This document shows positions 8,887-17,719 of a DNA stretch of 64,000 bases, piece by piece (the stretch's first letter is position 1; every line of letters begins with the position of its first letter). The notes under the pieces are model-generated. The model did no database searches, was not told the origin of the DNA, and saw only the letters and a list, made by a program, of their open reading frames with translations. The position numbers and the translations under genes were made by a program. This stretch comes from Chryseobacterium sp. HSC-36S06 (lineage in GTDB: Bacteria; Bacteroidota; Bacteroidia; Flavobacteriales; Weeksellaceae), in assembly GCF_024171485.1 (NCBI RefSeq), contig NZ_JALJZX010000002.1:62001-126000 (forward strand), written 5' to 3'.

Positions 8887-8984
8887 ATAAAATATGTTAA
8901 ATAAATGTTAAAGCGCTTGTTAAAGATGAATTTTCTTCCTTTAAAAACTGCTTTTCGTTACCTTTACCCTTCGAATAAAATTTT

Positions 8985-10610
8985 ATGAAAAAGATATTTC
9001 TACTCGCCGGATTTGCGCTCCTTTCTTCGTGTGCAACGGTTCAAAATTCCAAAGAAAAAACCTTTACCTGGGAAGGGGCTAATATGTATTTTCTTTTGAC
9101 CGACAGGTTCAAAAATGGCGATCAAACCAATGATCTAAACTTCGGAAGAACTGAAAAAGCAGCCGTTTTAAGAGGTTTTGAAGGAGGCGATCTTCGCGGA
9201 ATCATTCAGAAGATTGATGATAATTATTTTTCAGATTTGGGCATCAATGCAATTTGGATGACACCGATTGTTGAACAAATCCACGGAGCCACAGACGAGG
9301 GAACCGGTAAAACTTATGGATTCCACGGCTACTGGACGAAAGACTGGACAGCGCTTGATCCTAACTTCGGTACAAAACAGGATCTAAAGGAACTCGTAGA
9401 AAAAGCCCATGCTAAAGGAATCCGAATTGTTTTGGATGCAGTGATTAATCACACCGGTCCGGTAACGCCAACAGATGCGGTTTACCCGAATTCATGGGTG
9501 CGTACTTCACCACAATGTACTTACAATTCTTACGAAAATACCACGGCGTGTACGCTGGTCGCCAATCTTCCGGACATTCTTACTGAATCAAACGCTGAAG
9601 CCGAACTGCCGCAGATGTTGGTGGAAAAATGGAAAAGAGAAGGCAGATATGAAGCAGAAATAAAATCTCTTAATGATTTTTTTGCCAGAACAGGCTATCC
9701 AAGAGCGCCAAAATATTATATCATGAAATGGCTTGCTGATTATGTAGAGCAATTCGGAATTGATGGCTATCGCGTAGATACAGTGAAGCACACGAATGAA
9801 GATGTTTGGAAAGATTTCCAGAAAGTAAGTCAGGAAGCTTTTGATATTTATAAAAGAACCAATCCCTCGAAAGTTCTTGATAATAATCTGTTTTTCACCG
9901 TAGGAGAAGTTTACGGTTATGGAATTTCGCAGAAACAGGATTACGATTTCGGTGATAAAAAAGTGAATTATTACCAAAACGGTTTCAAGTCGCTTATCAA
10001 TTTCGATTTTAAAGGCGACGCCAACAAATCATACGAAGAGCTTTTTTCAGGATATTCAAAGATTCTTCATTCTGATCTGAATGGTAAGACGGTGATGAAT
10101 TATCTTACCTCTCACGACGATGGTTCCCCTTTCGATAAAGACCGAAAAAGGACTTACGAATCGGCAACCAAACTTCTTTTAGCACCTGGGATTTCGCAGG
10201 TTTACTATGGCGACGAAACTGCAAGAGATTTAACAATTGAAGGCGCAACAGGAGATGCCACACTTCGCAGCAACATGAACTGGAATGATGTTCAGAGCAA
10301 TGCAGAAACGAAAAAACTTTTAGCGCACTATCAAAAATTAGGAAAATTCCGTGCAAATCATCCGGCAGTTGGTGCGGGAGTGCATCAAATGATTTCGTAT
10401 TCACCTTATTGGTTTACAAGATCTTATAATAATGACAAAGTTTTAATTGGGTTAGGTTTAAATACAGGTATTAAAGAGATTTCCGTATCGGATATTTTTG
10501 AAAACGGTACCAAACTCCGCGATGCATACTCCGGAAAAACAGTAAAAGTGGAAAATGGAAAAGCAATAATTATTACCGAATTTTCGTTGGTTTTGTTTGA
10601 ACAGATTTAA
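8985..10610 (+). CDS. GH13 alpha-amylase family lipoprotein
   Basis: A 541-residue glycoside hydrolase of family 13 that should cleave or rearrange alpha-glucans outside the cytoplasm. It carries a lipoprotein signal peptide with lipobox LSSC (C16). The (beta/alpha)8 barrel begins MYFLLTDRFKNGD; the four conserved regions are visible: DAVINHTG, GYRVDTVKH (nucleophile D265), FTVGEVYG (acid/base E308) and LTSHDDGSP (H377-D378). All catalytic residues are present. A thioredoxin-like gene follows 2 bp downstream. It is not embedded in a SusC/SusD locus here. Whether it acts on starch, maltodextrin or glycogen fragments cannot be read from the sequence. Confidence 0.93.
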   Translation: MKKIFLLAGFALLSSCATVQNSKEKTFTWEGANMYFLLTDRFKNGDQTNDLNFGRTEKAAVLRGFEGGDLRGIIQKIDDNYFSDLGINAIWMTPIVEQIHGATDEGTGKTYGFHGYWTKDWTALDPNFGTKQDLKELVEKAHAKGIRIVLDAVINHTGPVTPTDAVYPNSWVRTSPQCTYNSYENTTACTLVANLPDILTESNAEAELPQMLVEKWKREGRYEAEIKSLNDFFARTGYPRAPKYYIMKWLADYVEQFGIDGYRVDTVKHTNEDVWKDFQKVSQEAFDIYKRTNPSKVLDNNLFFTVGEVYGYGISQKQDYDFGDKKVNYYQNGFKSLINFDFKGDANKSYEELFSGYSKILHSDLNGKTVMNYLTSHDDGSPFDKDRKRTYESATKLLLAPGISQVYYGDETARDLTIEGATGDATLRSNMNWNDVQSNAETKKLLAHYQKLGKFRANHPAVGAGVHQMISYSPYWFTRSYNNDKVLIGLGLNTGIKEISVSDIFENGTKLRDAYSGKTVKVENGKAIIITEFSLVLFEQI

Positions 10611-10612
10611 AT

Positions 10613-11137
10613 ATGAAAAGAATAGCCGGCTTACTAACGATCTTCATTTCCTGCGTGGTTTTTTCGCAAAAAGTTCCCGAAATCAACAAAACTGAATTCT
10701 CAAAAGAAGCATTAGCCCAGAAAATTACCTCACAAAACGGCAAAAAACTTTCGGTATCGGAAGTTTTAAAAATGCACGAAGGAAAAATTTTAATCATTGA
10801 TTTCTGGGCGAGCTGGTGCCGCGACTGTATCCTGGCATTGCCGTCAACGAAGGAACTTAAAGAGAAAAACCCCCAGATTGAGTTTGTTTACTTCTCCCTC
10901 GACCGCTCACACGACCAGTGGAAAAAAGGTCTGGAGAAATACCAGATTGCTGAAAATGAAAATTATTGGTTTGATGAAGGCTGGAAAAATAATTTCAATA
11001 ATTATATCGACCTGAACTGGGTTCCGAGGTTTATTATTGTTGACCAGAAAGGCGGAATCGCTAAATATTATGCGATAAGCCCGGCCGATCCCGAAATGCA
11101 GAAAACGATTGACCAGCTGAAAAACAAAAGTCTTTAG
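10613..11137 (+). CDS. TlpA-like exported thiol-disulfide oxidoreductase
   Basis: A 174-residue periplasmic thioredoxin-fold protein of the TlpA/ResA type. It has a cleavable signal peptide (hydrophobic to about residue 20, ending VFSQ) and the redox motif WASWCRDC (C69, C72). The cis-Pro segment appears as WVPRFIIVD. It probably reduces disulfides in exported proteins, with an unusual CRDC centre in place of CGPC or CPPC. It begins 2 bp after the GH13 gene, so the two are cotranscribed. It converges on the DUF2461 gene. Confidence 0.88.
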   Translation: MKRIAGLLTIFISCVVFSQKVPEINKTEFSKEALAQKITSQNGKKLSVSEVLKMHEGKILIIDFWASWCRDCILALPSTKELKEKNPQIEFVYFSLDRSHDQWKKGLEKYQIAENENYWFDEGWKNNFNNYIDLNWVPRFIIVDQKGGIAKYYAISPADPEMQKTIDQLKNKSL

Positions 11138-11146
11138 AAAAAATTT

Positions 11147-11812
11147 TTAAAGAAAAGGCGCGCTCAGAAAATCATTGAGCGGTTTAATGCTTTTAAAGAT
11201 TTTCCCGAAATTTTTTGCGGCGTTTTCTTTCATCAGCGCATCGTTGGAAACCGGATGTACGACAATAAAACTTTTTAGTTTTAAAAATTCGGCCATGGGA
11301 TCCTCTTTTTCAAATCCGTTCGGCACGCGCTGAAGTTTATTTTCGACACTTAAACCGCGGAAATTATTCCGGAATTCATCTTCTTCAATAATTTTTAAAA
11401 ATTCCGAACTGTTCATGGAAATTTCTTGTCTGATTTCCTTCAAAACTGAAGTTTCGGGCTGGTAAACACCGCCTGCTAAAAAAGATTTTCCGGGCTCGAT
11501 ATGAAGATAGTAGCCTGAAATTCTGTTTCCTTTTCCCATTCCTAAACCCGCACCGAAATTGATTTTGTAAGGTGATTTGTCTTTGGAAAACCTAACATCG
11601 CGGTAAATCCGGAACAGTGCTTTTTTAGCATCTGTCTTTAAGATTTCTTCATCAAATTCTCCGATTTCTTCAATCAGCGTTTCTACAAAATCTACTACGT
11701 TGGCATTTGCGGAAGTATAACGGTCTTTGTTTTCATTAAACCAGTCGCGGTTATTGTTTTTATGAAGATCTTTAAGAAAGAGTAAGGTTGAATTTTTGAT
11801 GACAGCAGACAT
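11147..11812 (-). CDS. DUF2461 (TIGR02453) family protein
   Basis: A 221-residue soluble protein of the DUF2461 family, widespread and without known function. Recognisable features are the N-terminal LLFLKDLHKNNNRDWFNENK, then KALFRIYRDVRFSKDKSPYK near residue 70, and GYYLHIEPG near residue 100. The longer frame to 11881 is rejected: a perfect -7 element (TAAATTTG, 11831-11838) sits inside it, and the domain starts right after the ATG at 11812. It is transcribed alone, divergently from the DEAD-box helicase gene. Confidence 0.87.
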   Translation of the reverse strand: MSAVIKNSTLLFLKDLHKNNNRDWFNENKDRYTSANANVVDFVETLIEEIGEFDEEILKTDAKKALFRIYRDVRFSKDKSPYKINFGAGLGMGKGNRISGYYLHIEPGKSFLAGGVYQPETSVLKEIRQEISMNSSEFLKIIEEDEFRNNFRGLSVENKLQRVPNGFEKEDPMAEFLKLKSFIVVHPVSNDALMKENAAKNFGKIFKSIKPLNDFLSAPFL

Positions 11813-11830
11813 GTTTCTGGTATTTTTATC

Positions 11831-11838
11831 CAAATTTA
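11831..11838 (-). promoter_or_regulatory. -7 element TAAATTTG for DUF2461 gene
   Basis: Perfect TAnnTTTG match on the - strand, 18 bp before the ATG at 11812. It fixes the start of that gene. No convincing -33 element is visible. Confidence 0.65.
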
Positions 11839-11924
11839 GAGAAAATTTATAAAGCTGCAGAACGGAAGACTGCTTTAACAAAAGTTTAATAAAACAATGT
11901 AATTTTTATCAATTCAAAAAAGTG

Positions 11925-11932
11925 TATCTTTG
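11925..11932 (+). promoter_or_regulatory. -7 element TATCTTTG for DEAD-box helicase
   Basis: Perfect match to the Bacteroidota -7 consensus, 21 bp before ATG 11954. It covers the TTG that begins the longest reading frame, so that TTG cannot be the start. Confidence 0.72.
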
Positions 11933-11953
11933 CAGAATATTTTAAAATACTTA

Positions 11954-13681
11954 ATGAATTTATTTACGGAAACCAATCTAAGTCCTGAAATTTTGAAGGC
12001 AATTGGCGAACTGGGCTTCGAAAGCCCCACAGAAATCCAAAAACAGACCATTCCTTTTATCTCTACAGATATACGCGACATGATCGCACTAGCGCAGACG
12101 GGGACGGGCAAAACAGCAGCATTTTCGCTTCCGATTTTGGATATGATTGACGAAGGTAGTCGCAAAATCCAATTTTTGGTGCTTTGTCCGACAAGAGAAC
12201 TGTGTCTTCAGATTACGAAAGACATTAAAAATTATTCGAAATACATGCCGAGCGTGAAAACTACCGCGGTTTACGGGGGCAGCAGTATTATGGATCAAAT
12301 CCGGTCACTTCGCGATAAACCACAAATTATTGTAGGTACGCCAGGTCGTGTGATCGATTTAATTAACAGAAAGGCACTTGATTTCTCCGAAATCCAGTGG
12401 TTGGTTTTAGATGAAGCCGACGAAATGCTTTCAATGGGTTTCAAAGATGATCTGGAAACCATTTTAAGAGAAACTCCGGATACTAAGCAGACTTATCTGT
12501 TCTCTGCAACGATGAACAAAGAGGTTGAAAGAATTTCCAAGAACTATTTAACTTCACCACACCGTATTTCCGTAGGATCTATTAACGAGGTGAAGAAAAA
12601 CATCAAGCATGAATTTTATGTGGTAGGTTACCGTCATAAAAAAGAAGCTTTGAAAAGACTCATCGACGCTAACCCTAATCAATACTCGATTCTTTTCTGC
12701 CGTACCCGTATGGAAACGCAGGAAGTTGCAGATTTTCTGATGCAGAACGGTTACGCTGCAGATGCGCTTCATGGTGATTTGTCACAGGCTCAACGTGATA
12801 CGGTAATGAAAAAATTCCGTCTCAAAAATATCGATATCCTGGTAGCGACTGATGTTGCGGCGAGAGGATTGGATGTAAATTCCTTAACTCACGTAATTCA
12901 TTATTCATTGCCGGATGATCCTGAAGTTTTTGTACACCGAAGCGGTAGAACAGGAAGAGCAGGAAAAGACGGAATTTCTATGTCTTTAATCAAGCCTGAG
13001 GAATCCAGAAAATTAAAGCAGATTAAATCTTCAACAAAAATTGATATCGTTGAAAAGAAAATCCCAACCGGAGAAGCGATTATCAAAGCTCAGGTAGGCG
13101 GCGTTTTCGAGAAACTGTTTACGATACACGAAGAGTTTTTCACTTTTGATGATGCTTTAATCCCTGATTTATCCGAATTTTCTAAGGAAGAGCTGGTTCA
13201 TAAACTTCTTCAGCTTCAGCTGAGAGATTTAGCGATGTTCTACAAAGACAAAAACGATCTTGCTGATCAGAAATTTAATGCTGATGACCGTGGCGACAGC
13301 CGTAGAGACCGCGATAGAGGCAGAGACCGGGATCGTGACCGCGGAAGAGACCGTGACAGAGGCGACAGAAGAGACAGTTTCCGGGACGGTGGACGCGATG
13401 GCGGAAGAGACCGCGACCGTAAACCAAGGAAAAATAATGGTGATATGGTGAGATTTTTCTTCAACTTAGGAAAAAAAGACCAGCTGAAGAAAATGGATAT
13501 GCTTGAAATCATCAACAAATCTACCTCGAAATCCAAGAAAAGACCAGATATCGGAGAAATTGAAATCTTAGAGAAATTCTCCTTCTTCGAAGTAGAGAAG
13601 TCTTTTAAAGACGAGGTTTTGAAAGGATTACAGACCCAGAAATTCAAAGGTAAAGATATGCGTGCCGAAGTGGCCAACTAA
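11954..13681 (+). CDS. DEAD-box RNA helicase with RD-rich linker and DbpA RNA-binding domain
   Basis: An ATP-dependent RNA helicase (575 aa) likely active in ribosome assembly or mRNA remodelling. The RecA-like core has the Q motif region PTEIQKQTIPF, Walker [16 protein letters not shown] in LDEADEML, SAT in FSATMN, and RGLDV plus HRSGRTGRAGKDG in the second lobe. After the core comes a ~45-residue stretch almost entirely Arg, Asp and Gly (DNA about 13285-13425), then a DbpA-type RNA-binding domain (MVRFFFNLGKKD to the end), which in relatives binds structured rRNA. Start ATG 11954 is set by the promoter at 11925. A strong terminator follows at 13706. Confidence 0.95.
   Translation: MNLFTETNLSPEILKAIGELGFESPTEIQKQTIPFISTDIRDMIALAQTGTGKTAAFSLPILDMIDEGSRKIQFLVLCPTRELCLQITKDIKNYSKYMPSVKTTAVYGGSSIMDQIRSLRDKPQIIVGTPGRVIDLINRKALDFSEIQWLVLDEADEMLSMGFKDDLETILRETPDTKQTYLFSATMNKEVERISKNYLTSPHRISVGSINEVKKNIKHEFYVVGYRHKKEALKRLIDANPNQYSILFCRTRMETQEVADFLMQNGYAADALHGDLSQAQRDTVMKKFRLKNIDILVATDVAARGLDVNSLTHVIHYSLPDDPEVFVHRSGRTGRAGKDGISMSLIKPEESRKLKQIKSSTKIDIVEKKIPTGEAIIKAQVGGVFEKLFTIHEEFFTFDDALIPDLSEFSKEELVHKLLQLQLRDLAMFYKDKNDLADQKFNADDRGDSRRDRDRGRDRDRDRGRDRDRGDRRDSFRDGGRDGGRDRDRKPRKNNGDMVRFFFNLGKKDQLKKMDMLEIINKSTSKSKKRPDIGEIEILEKFSFFEVEKSFKDEVLKGLQTQKFKGKDMRAEVAN
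13285..13425 (+). repeat. In-frame Arg/Asp-rich low-complexity repeat
   Basis: Short GAC/CGN-type units repeat within the helicase gene and encode RDRGRDRDR-like sequence linking the helicase core to the DbpA domain. It is likely disordered and RNA-binding, and may be prone to copy-number change. Confidence 0.8.
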
Positions 13682-13705
13682 CTTTTACCACAATTTTATA
13701 ATATG

Positions 13706-13742
13706 AATCAGTCCCGTTGTTACAGCGGGACTGATTTTTTTT
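13706..13742 (+). terminator. Rho-independent terminator after DEAD-box helicase
   Basis: Perfect 11-bp stem AATCAGTCCCG/CGGGACTGATT with a 9-nt loop, followed by a run of T. Confidence 0.92.
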
Positions 13743-13753
13743 GTGGATATAAT

Positions 13754-13773
13754 TTTTCTTAATGTTAAGAAAA
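13754..13773. promoter_or_regulatory. Palindrome TTTTCTTAA-TG-TTAAGAAAA upstream of phosphate genes
   Basis: A perfect 9+9 bp inverted repeat with a 2-bp spacer, 71 bp before the DUF47 gene. A second inverted repeat, AAAAAGCG (13782-13789) with CGCTTTTT (13801-13808), lies between it and the gene. Either could be a regulator site; no regulator can be assigned. Confidence 0.4.
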
Positions 13774-13843
13774 CTTAATATAAAAAGCGCTCAGTTCAAT
13801 CGCTTTTTCGGAAATTTGCATCACTAATTTTAAATCAAAAAAA

Positions 13844-14482
13844 ATGGGAATCGGCAATATTTTTAAAGCGTTCCAACCAAAAGACAAAGTGTTTTTTGTA
13901 CTGTTTGAAAAAGTAGCAGCAACGTTAACTGAAATGTCTAAGGAATTTCACGAAGGGTTGATGGATTTTGACATCAATGATGATACGATGCTAAAAAATA
14001 TGAGCGATTACGAGCACAAACTCGATGATCTTACCCATGAAATTTTTGTTCAGCTTGGTGAAAACTTTATCACCCCTTTCGACAGAGAAGACATCAGTCA
14101 TTTAGCAAGCGGATTGGATGATATCGCTGATTATATGTATGCTTCTGCAAAATATATTTACCTCTACAAAACTCCGCTTGATCCGGCTTATACAGAATTC
14201 AGTCTTCTGATTTACAAATCCTGTGTGGAAATCCAGAGTGCTATGGCAAACCTGAAGGATTTCAAAAACGGAAAAGCGGTAAAAGAATCTTGTATCAAAA
14301 TTAACTCTTACGAAAATATTGCTGATGACGTTTTAAGTCAGGCCACCGTAAAACTTTTCGAAACCAACGATGCGATTAACATTATTAAAATCAAATCTGT
14401 TTTGGAATATCTGGAAATCGTGACAGACAAGGCAGAAGATGTTGCCAACACCATGGACAGTATCGTAATTAAATATGCTTAA
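13844..14482 (+). CDS. DUF47/PhoU-like phosphate transport accessory protein
   Basis: A 212-residue all-helical cytosolic protein of the DUF47 (PhoU-like, Pit accessory) family, which usually modulates the low-affinity phosphate transporter encoded beside it. Recognisable parts include the opening helix, MSDYEHKLDDLTHEIF near residue 50, and REDISHLASGLDDIADYM near residue 85, the second PhoU-like metal/helix motif. The PiT gene follows 28 bp downstream, the standard arrangement. Inverted repeats upstream (13754-13808) may carry regulation. Confidence 0.92.
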   Translation: MGIGNIFKAFQPKDKVFFVLFEKVAATLTEMSKEFHEGLMDFDINDDTMLKNMSDYEHKLDDLTHEIFVQLGENFITPFDREDISHLASGLDDIADYMYASAKYIYLYKTPLDPAYTEFSLLIYKSCVEIQSAMANLKDFKNGKAVKESCIKINSYENIADDVLSQATVKLFETNDAINIIKIKSVLEYLEIVTDKAEDVANTMDSIVIKYA

Positions 14483-14510
14483 TACCGGGCAGTAACCTTA
14501 AAAGTTAAGA

Positions 14511-15656
14511 ATGGAATTACCAGTATTATTAATAATCATTATTGTTCTTGCATTAATATTTGATTATATCAACGGTTTTCACGATGCGGCCAACTCCATT
14601 GCGACCATTGTTTCCACTAAAGTTTTATCGCCGTTTCAGGCAGTTCTATGGGCTGCATTGTGGAATTTTGCGGCATTCTTTGTAGCGATGTATATCATTG
14701 GGGAATTCAAAATCGGGAATACCATTGCAAAAACTGTGAACGAAGACTTCATCAACCTGGAAGTCATTTTCTCCGGTCTTATTGCAGCGATTGCATGGAA
14801 TTTACTGACCTGGTGGTTTGGGATTCCGTCTTCATCATCGCACACGCTGATTGGTGGATTTCTGGGCGCAGCATTAATGCACGCACTTGTGATGGATTAT
14901 CATCATGTTGCTTTAGCAAGTCCGGATCTGGGAATTTGGGAACAGCTGAAATTGGCTTTTCAGCAGCTGTTTACGCAAAACGTTGTAAAGTATGAAAAGG
15001 TGATACCTATCTTCCTTTTCATCTTCATGGCTCCGTTTATCGGGATGATTGTTTCTATTATCATCACACTGATTATTGTGAACTTAGCAAAGAAAAGCAA
15101 TCCGCGGAAGGCCGATGCACAGTTTAAGAAATGGCAGTTGGTGTCTTCAGCACTCTTCAGCTTGGGACACGGGCTTAATGATGCTCAAAAAGTCATGGGA
15201 ATCATCGGTGCGGCGGTAATCTACTATCATGTTACTTTAATCGGCGGAACTGATGAATATGCACTCATGGATTCTGCAGACCGTTTCAAACACTTTACAA
15301 CCGATTATATTTGGGTCCCATTTGTATCGTTCCTTGCGATTGGTTTAGGTACAATGAGCGGTGGCTGGAAGATTGTAAAAACAATGGGAACCAAGATTAC
15401 CAAAGTTACGCCTTTAGAAGGAGTAAGTGCAGAATCTGCCGGCGCAATTACGCTTTTCATCACTGATCACTTAGGAATTCCGGTTTCTACAACGCATACC
15501 ATTACCGGTGCAATCATCGGGGTTGGATTAACAAAAAGAGTTTCCGCAGTACGTTGGGGAATAACCGTAAGCTTATTGTGGGCGTGGGTTTTAACTATTC
15601 CGATCTCCGCAATTGTTGCAGGAGTTACCTACTTACTCGTAATTGCGGTGAAATAA
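14511..15656 (+). CDS. PiT family inorganic phosphate transporter
   Basis: A 381-residue inner-membrane symporter for inorganic phosphate (or metal-phosphate) of the PiT family. About ten to eleven hydrophobic segments are seen. The two family signatures are present in inverted-repeat halves: DYINGFHDAANSIATIVSTKVL at the N-terminus and GHGLNDAQKVMG in the second half, plus GIPSSSSHTLIGG and GIPVSTTHTITGAIIGVG. It forms an operon with the DUF47 gene and is closed by a terminator at 15674. Confidence 0.95.
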   Translation: MELPVLLIIIIVLALIFDYINGFHDAANSIATIVSTKVLSPFQAVLWAALWNFAAFFVAMYIIGEFKIGNTIAKTVNEDFINLEVIFSGLIAAIAWNLLTWWFGIPSSSSHTLIGGFLGAALMHALVMDYHHVALASPDLGIWEQLKLAFQQLFTQNVVKYEKVIPIFLFIFMAPFIGMIVSIIITLIIVNLAKKSNPRKADAQFKKWQLVSSALFSLGHGLNDAQKVMGIIGAAVIYYHVTLIGGTDEYALMDSADRFKHFTTDYIWVPFVSFLAIGLGTMSGGWKIVKTMGTKITKVTPLEGVSAESAGAITLFITDHLGIPVSTTHTITGAIIGVGLTKRVSAVRWGITVSLLWAWVLTIPISAIVAGVTYLLVIAVK

Positions 15657-15673
15657 TCTATACAGAAAATCTC

Positions 15674-15702
15674 AAAAACCACCTTAATCAGGTGGTTTTT
15701 TT
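15674..15702 (+). terminator. Terminator after PiT gene
   Basis: Perfect 11-bp stem AAAAACCACCT/AGGTGGTTTTT with loop TAATC and a T-rich tail. Confidence 0.93.
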
Positions 15703-15738
15703 ATGCTGTATTGTTAAGGCTAAAAGTTTTTAAAATTG

Positions 15739-15746
15739 TAATTTTG
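15739..15746 (+). promoter_or_regulatory. -7 element TAATTTTG for polyprenyl diphosphate synthase
   Basis: Perfect TAnnTTTG match whose last base is the G of a possible GTG start at 15746. The real start is therefore the ATG at 15764. Confidence 0.65.
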
Positions 15747-15763
15747 TGCAAACAAGAAAATTT

Positions 15764-16735
15764 ATGCAGTTTTTAGAAGAATATCAGGAAATCGTTTCGA
15801 AAGCAATCGATAAATATACATTCAAAGATAAGCCGGAAGAGCTTTATGCACCCATGAATTACATTATTTCTCACGGAGGCAAAAGACTCCGTCCGATTAT
15901 GGTTTTAATGGCGAATGATATGTTTGGCGGTGATCTTCAGAAAGCCATAAAACCCGCCTTGGCCATTGAGTTTTTTCACAATTTTACGCTGATTCATGAT
16001 GATATTATGGATGAAGCGCCACTAAGAAGAAACAAACCTACGATCCATACTTTACATGGTATAAATGCCGGAATTCTGTCGGGAGACGGACTTCTTCTGA
16101 AAGCCTACAAATTCTTCGATGATCTGGAGCCGGAGCTTTTCAAAGCATGTATTCGGGTTTTCACGCACACCGGGCTTTTACTATGTGAAGGGCAGCAGTA
16201 TGATATTAATTTTGAAACTCAGGAAGATGTAACCTTCAACGATTACATCCGCATGATTACTTATAAAACAGGCGTTTTAAGCGCTTCTTCCTTTGAGATT
16301 GGTGCTTTGATCGCTGGCGCAGATTTTAAAGATGCAAAAGCAATTTTCAACTTCGGAAAAAATGTTGGAATTGCCTTCCAGATTATGGATGATTATCTGG
16401 ATGTGTTTGGTAACCAGGAGCAGTTTGGTAAAAAACATGCCGGCGATATTTATGAGAACAAGAAAACAGTTCTTTATCTTTTAGCAAAAGAACACGGGAC
16501 AGAGGAAGAAAAGAAAGAACTGGATTACTGGTACGCTAAAAAAACCGATAACGTAGACAAAGTTTACAGTGTGGAGAAAATCTTCCGCCGGACTAAAGTT
16601 GATGAAAAAACACTCCATCTGATCCAAAAATACAACGAAATCGCGCAAGGTTACCTTGACCAGATTAATGTTCCGGATGAGAAAAAGAAACCTTTCATCG
16701 AACTTGCAAATTATCTGTTGAGAAGAGAAAGCTAA
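15764..16735 (+). CDS. Polyprenyl diphosphate synthase
   Basis: A 323-residue all-helical trans-prenyltransferase that lengthens an isoprenoid diphosphate with isopentenyl diphosphate, giving the side chain of menaquinone or a similar long-chain product. The first Asp-rich motif is DDIMD at 79-83, followed by RR; the second is QIMDDYLDVFG near residue 207; SHGGKRLRP near residue 36 binds IPP. Length fits the octaprenyl/heptaprenyl type. Chain length cannot be read with certainty. ATG 15764 was chosen because the promoter lies on the earlier GTG. The GSCFA gene follows 32 bp downstream. Confidence 0.92.
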   Translation: MQFLEEYQEIVSKAIDKYTFKDKPEELYAPMNYIISHGGKRLRPIMVLMANDMFGGDLQKAIKPALAIEFFHNFTLIHDDIMDEAPLRRNKPTIHTLHGINAGILSGDGLLLKAYKFFDDLEPELFKACIRVFTHTGLLLCEGQQYDINFETQEDVTFNDYIRMITYKTGVLSASSFEIGALIAGADFKDAKAIFNFGKNVGIAFQIMDDYLDVFGNQEQFGKKHAGDIYENKKTVLYLLAKEHGTEEEKKELDYWYAKKTDNVDKVYSVEKIFRRTKVDEKTLHLIQKYNEIAQGYLDQINVPDEKKKPFIELANYLLRRES

Positions 16736-16767
16736 GGCTAACCCATTTATTACATATCGTATTACCA

Positions 16768-17718
16768 ATGAAGTTCCGTACCGAAGTTGATATTCCGGTT
16801 TCAGAGAAAATGTTCGAAATTGAAGACCGGGCGTTTTCGATCGGATCATGTTTTGCCACAGAAATCTCAGATCTGCTTGCGAAAGGTCAAATCCAGACTT
16901 TAAATAATCCTTTCGGGACACTTTTTAACCCGTTTTCCATTAATAACGCTGTTAGGAAGCTTCATCACTCTGAGTTTTATAGTGAGGAAGATTTAATCAA
17001 ATATGGAGAAGAGGTGATTTCGCTGGATCATCACAGTTCCTTTAATTCCAGGTTTCTGCACCAGACTTTAGAGAAAATCAATTCTAAAATCGAGGCAGGA
17101 AACCGCTTTCTGCAGGAAACAGACTGGGTAATCATTACCTATGGAACTTCGTTTATTTATGAATTTCTGCCAAAGAAGAAACTTGTTGCGAACTGTCATA
17201 AAATTCCCGGGAAATATTTTGAAAAAAGACTGCTGACCAATCTGGAGATTACGGATTCCATTTATGAAACGGTTACGCTGCTGAAAGATATCTGTAAACC
17301 AGACGTTCAGATTCTCTTCAGTGTTTCGCCGGTTCGCCATACAAAAGACGGAATGGTGGAAAATAACGTAAGTAAATCCAAGTTAATTTCTGCGGTTCAT
17401 GACATTCTGGCGCAGTTTAACAACTGTCATTATCTTCCTGCGTATGAGATTTTGATGGACGATCTTCGCGATTACCGTTTCTATAAAGAAGATTTAATTC
17501 ATCCGAATCAGCAAGCCGTTCAGTATATCTGGGAAAAATTCGGAAATTCTTATTTCTCAGATGAAACCATGGATTTTGTAGAAGAAAATTTTAAAATTAC
17601 CAAAGCATTAGCGCATAAACCTTCCGACGAAAAAAGCCCGAAGCATCATGAATTTCTCGAAAATCTCGAAAAAAGAATAGCAGATCAGCAGGCCAAAGTG
17701 AAGCATAAAATATTTTAA
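16768..17718 (+). CDS. GSCFA domain protein
   Basis: A 316-residue protein with the eponymous motif GSCFA (FSIGSCFATEI, about residues 27-31), placing it in the GSCFA family, related to SGNH-type esterases. The Ser of GSC would be the nucleophile; a late DLIHPNQQAVQYIW supplies the Asp-x-x-His expected in SGNH enzymes. A mid-protein VIITYGTSFIYE matches the family GT(S)-block. No signal peptide is seen. Substrate unknown; GSCFA is mainly Bacteroidota and Proteobacteria. It is followed 1 bp later by a small membrane-protein gene. Confidence 0.9.
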   Translation: MKFRTEVDIPVSEKMFEIEDRAFSIGSCFATEISDLLAKGQIQTLNNPFGTLFNPFSINNAVRKLHHSEFYSEEDLIKYGEEVISLDHHSSFNSRFLHQTLEKINSKIEAGNRFLQETDWVIITYGTSFIYEFLPKKKLVANCHKIPGKYFEKRLLTNLEITDSIYETVTLLKDICKPDVQILFSVSPVRHTKDGMVENNVSKSKLISAVHDILAQFNNCHYLPAYEILMDDLRDYRFYKEDLIHPNQQAVQYIWEKFGNSYFSDETMDFVEENFKITKALAHKPSDEKSPKHHEFLENLEKRIADQQAKVKHKIF

Positions 17719-17719
17719 G

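Noticed and set aside
13285-13425. Repeated units resembling a CRISPR or tandem repeat
   Set aside because: The repeats are in frame and encode a low-complexity linker; no regular repeat-spacer structure exists.
13267-13677. 136-aa Ser/Arg/Leu-rich frame on the - strand
   Set aside because: It is the antisense shadow of the RD-rich linker and DbpA domain of the helicase, which explains its odd composition.
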